From positions 124,001 through 188,000 of the forward strand of contig NZ_AP018290.1 in assembly GCF_002368415.1 (NCBI RefSeq): 64,000 bases of DNA, in the 5' to 3' direction. The notes beneath the pieces were generated by a model that saw nothing but the letters and a program-made list of their open reading frames with translations, searched no databases and was not told the origin of the DNA. Origin of the DNA: Calothrix sp. NIES-4105. GTDB lineage: Bacteria; Cyanobacteriota; Cyanobacteriia; Cyanobacteriales; Nostocaceae. The first letter of the stretch is position 1, and each line of letters opens with the position of its first letter. Of the stretch, positions 63,835 to 64,000 are shown piece after piece. The position numbers were made by a program, and so were the translations under genes.

Positions 63835-64000
63835 TTAAGTATTATACAAATTTTTATTAATAATCTGGAAGCCTTGGCAAGGATAGATTTTTTTGATTTG
63901 GAAAATTTGGCGGGGTTGAAAGTTTTCTAGGGTGCAAGTCCAGGTGATGGATAAATCTAGGCGATGATGAAATAATAATTCTACGCACGCTTGTTTGGAA
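63835..64000 (-). CDS. C-terminal end of an unidentified protein (continues beyond window)
   Basis: On the minus strand 55 codons are open from the window edge to TAA (63835-63837): SKQACVELLFHHRLDLSITW, then TCTLENFQPRQIFQIKKIYP and so on. The alternating pattern suggests beta-strands. It lies immediately upstream of the SMI1/KNR4 gene. Another minus frame is also open over most of this stretch, so coding is not certain. Confidence 0.35.
   Translation of the reverse strand, partial: SKQACVELLFHHRLDLSITWTCTLENFQPRQIFQIKKIYPCQGFQIINKNLYNT

Overview
The window reads as chromosome (or large plasmid) of a filamentous, probably Nostocales-type cyanobacterium. Evidence is a high-light-inducible chlorophyll-binding protein, a histidine kinase with cyanobacteriochrome-type GAF domains, a TPS-secreted CHAT protease-like protein, AAA/WD40 giants, Uma2 and Rpn nucleases, a FeS photolyase, low GC, long intergenic gaps and many short palindromic repeats. 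The usual cyanobacterial palindrome HIP1 (GCGATCGC) was not seen by eye. A different palindrome, GGCGCC, occurs about 115 times, which fits an 'alternate HIP' genome. I saw no tRNA, rRNA or CRISPR.

Layout. 0-4.1 kb: tail of a WD40 protein, then an RTX exoprotein built from 501-bp tandem repeats and ending in a MITE. 4.3-6.5 kb: a beta-barrel protein and a FecR-like protein in one operon. 6.5-10 kb: paired terminators, a VOC protein, an Hlip and a membrane desaturase. 10-15.7 kb: a TPR protein and an AAA-WD40 protein whose flanks carry broken echoes of the TPR gene. 16.1-20.3 kb: an array of eight small exported proteins plus a larger exported protein; the first seven share a two-repeat, two-cysteine plan and the first five are separated by covarying hairpins. 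20.3-27 kb: a DUF433/DUF5615 toxin-antitoxin pair and a TamB-like giant. 27.6-30.9 kb: two penicillin-recognising serine hydrolases. 31-36.3 kb: a FeS-type (6-4) photolyase homologue, an Uma2 pseudogene, a lipoprotein, then a graveyard of IS, GAF and Rpn remnants. 36.4-40.3 kb: a glycosyltransferase, then a collapsed nuclease-HerA-SbcC repair locus. 40.5-45.5 kb: a PQQ cofactor cluster (pqqA, a PQQ sugar dehydrogenase, pqqB, C, D, E). 45.7-52 kb: the photoreceptor kinase, an unknown protein, and a divergent MFS pump/MarR pair with an operator palindrome. 52-58.3 kb: MITEs and a two-partner secretion pair whose passenger ends in a CHAT domain. 58.7-64 kb: TPR, lipase-like, Uma2, HEAT and SMI1/KNR4 proteins.

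How genes work together. The PQQ cluster is self-consistent: precursor peptide, tailoring enzymes and a PQQ-using exported dehydrogenase share one strand. The TpsB/TpsA-CHAT pair should export a TPR-CHAT protein to the cell surface. The TamB homologue, beta-barrel/FecR pair, RTX protein and small Cys-containing repeat proteins all point to an elaborate cell envelope. Several loci are visibly decaying, and repeats sit at many of the junctions.
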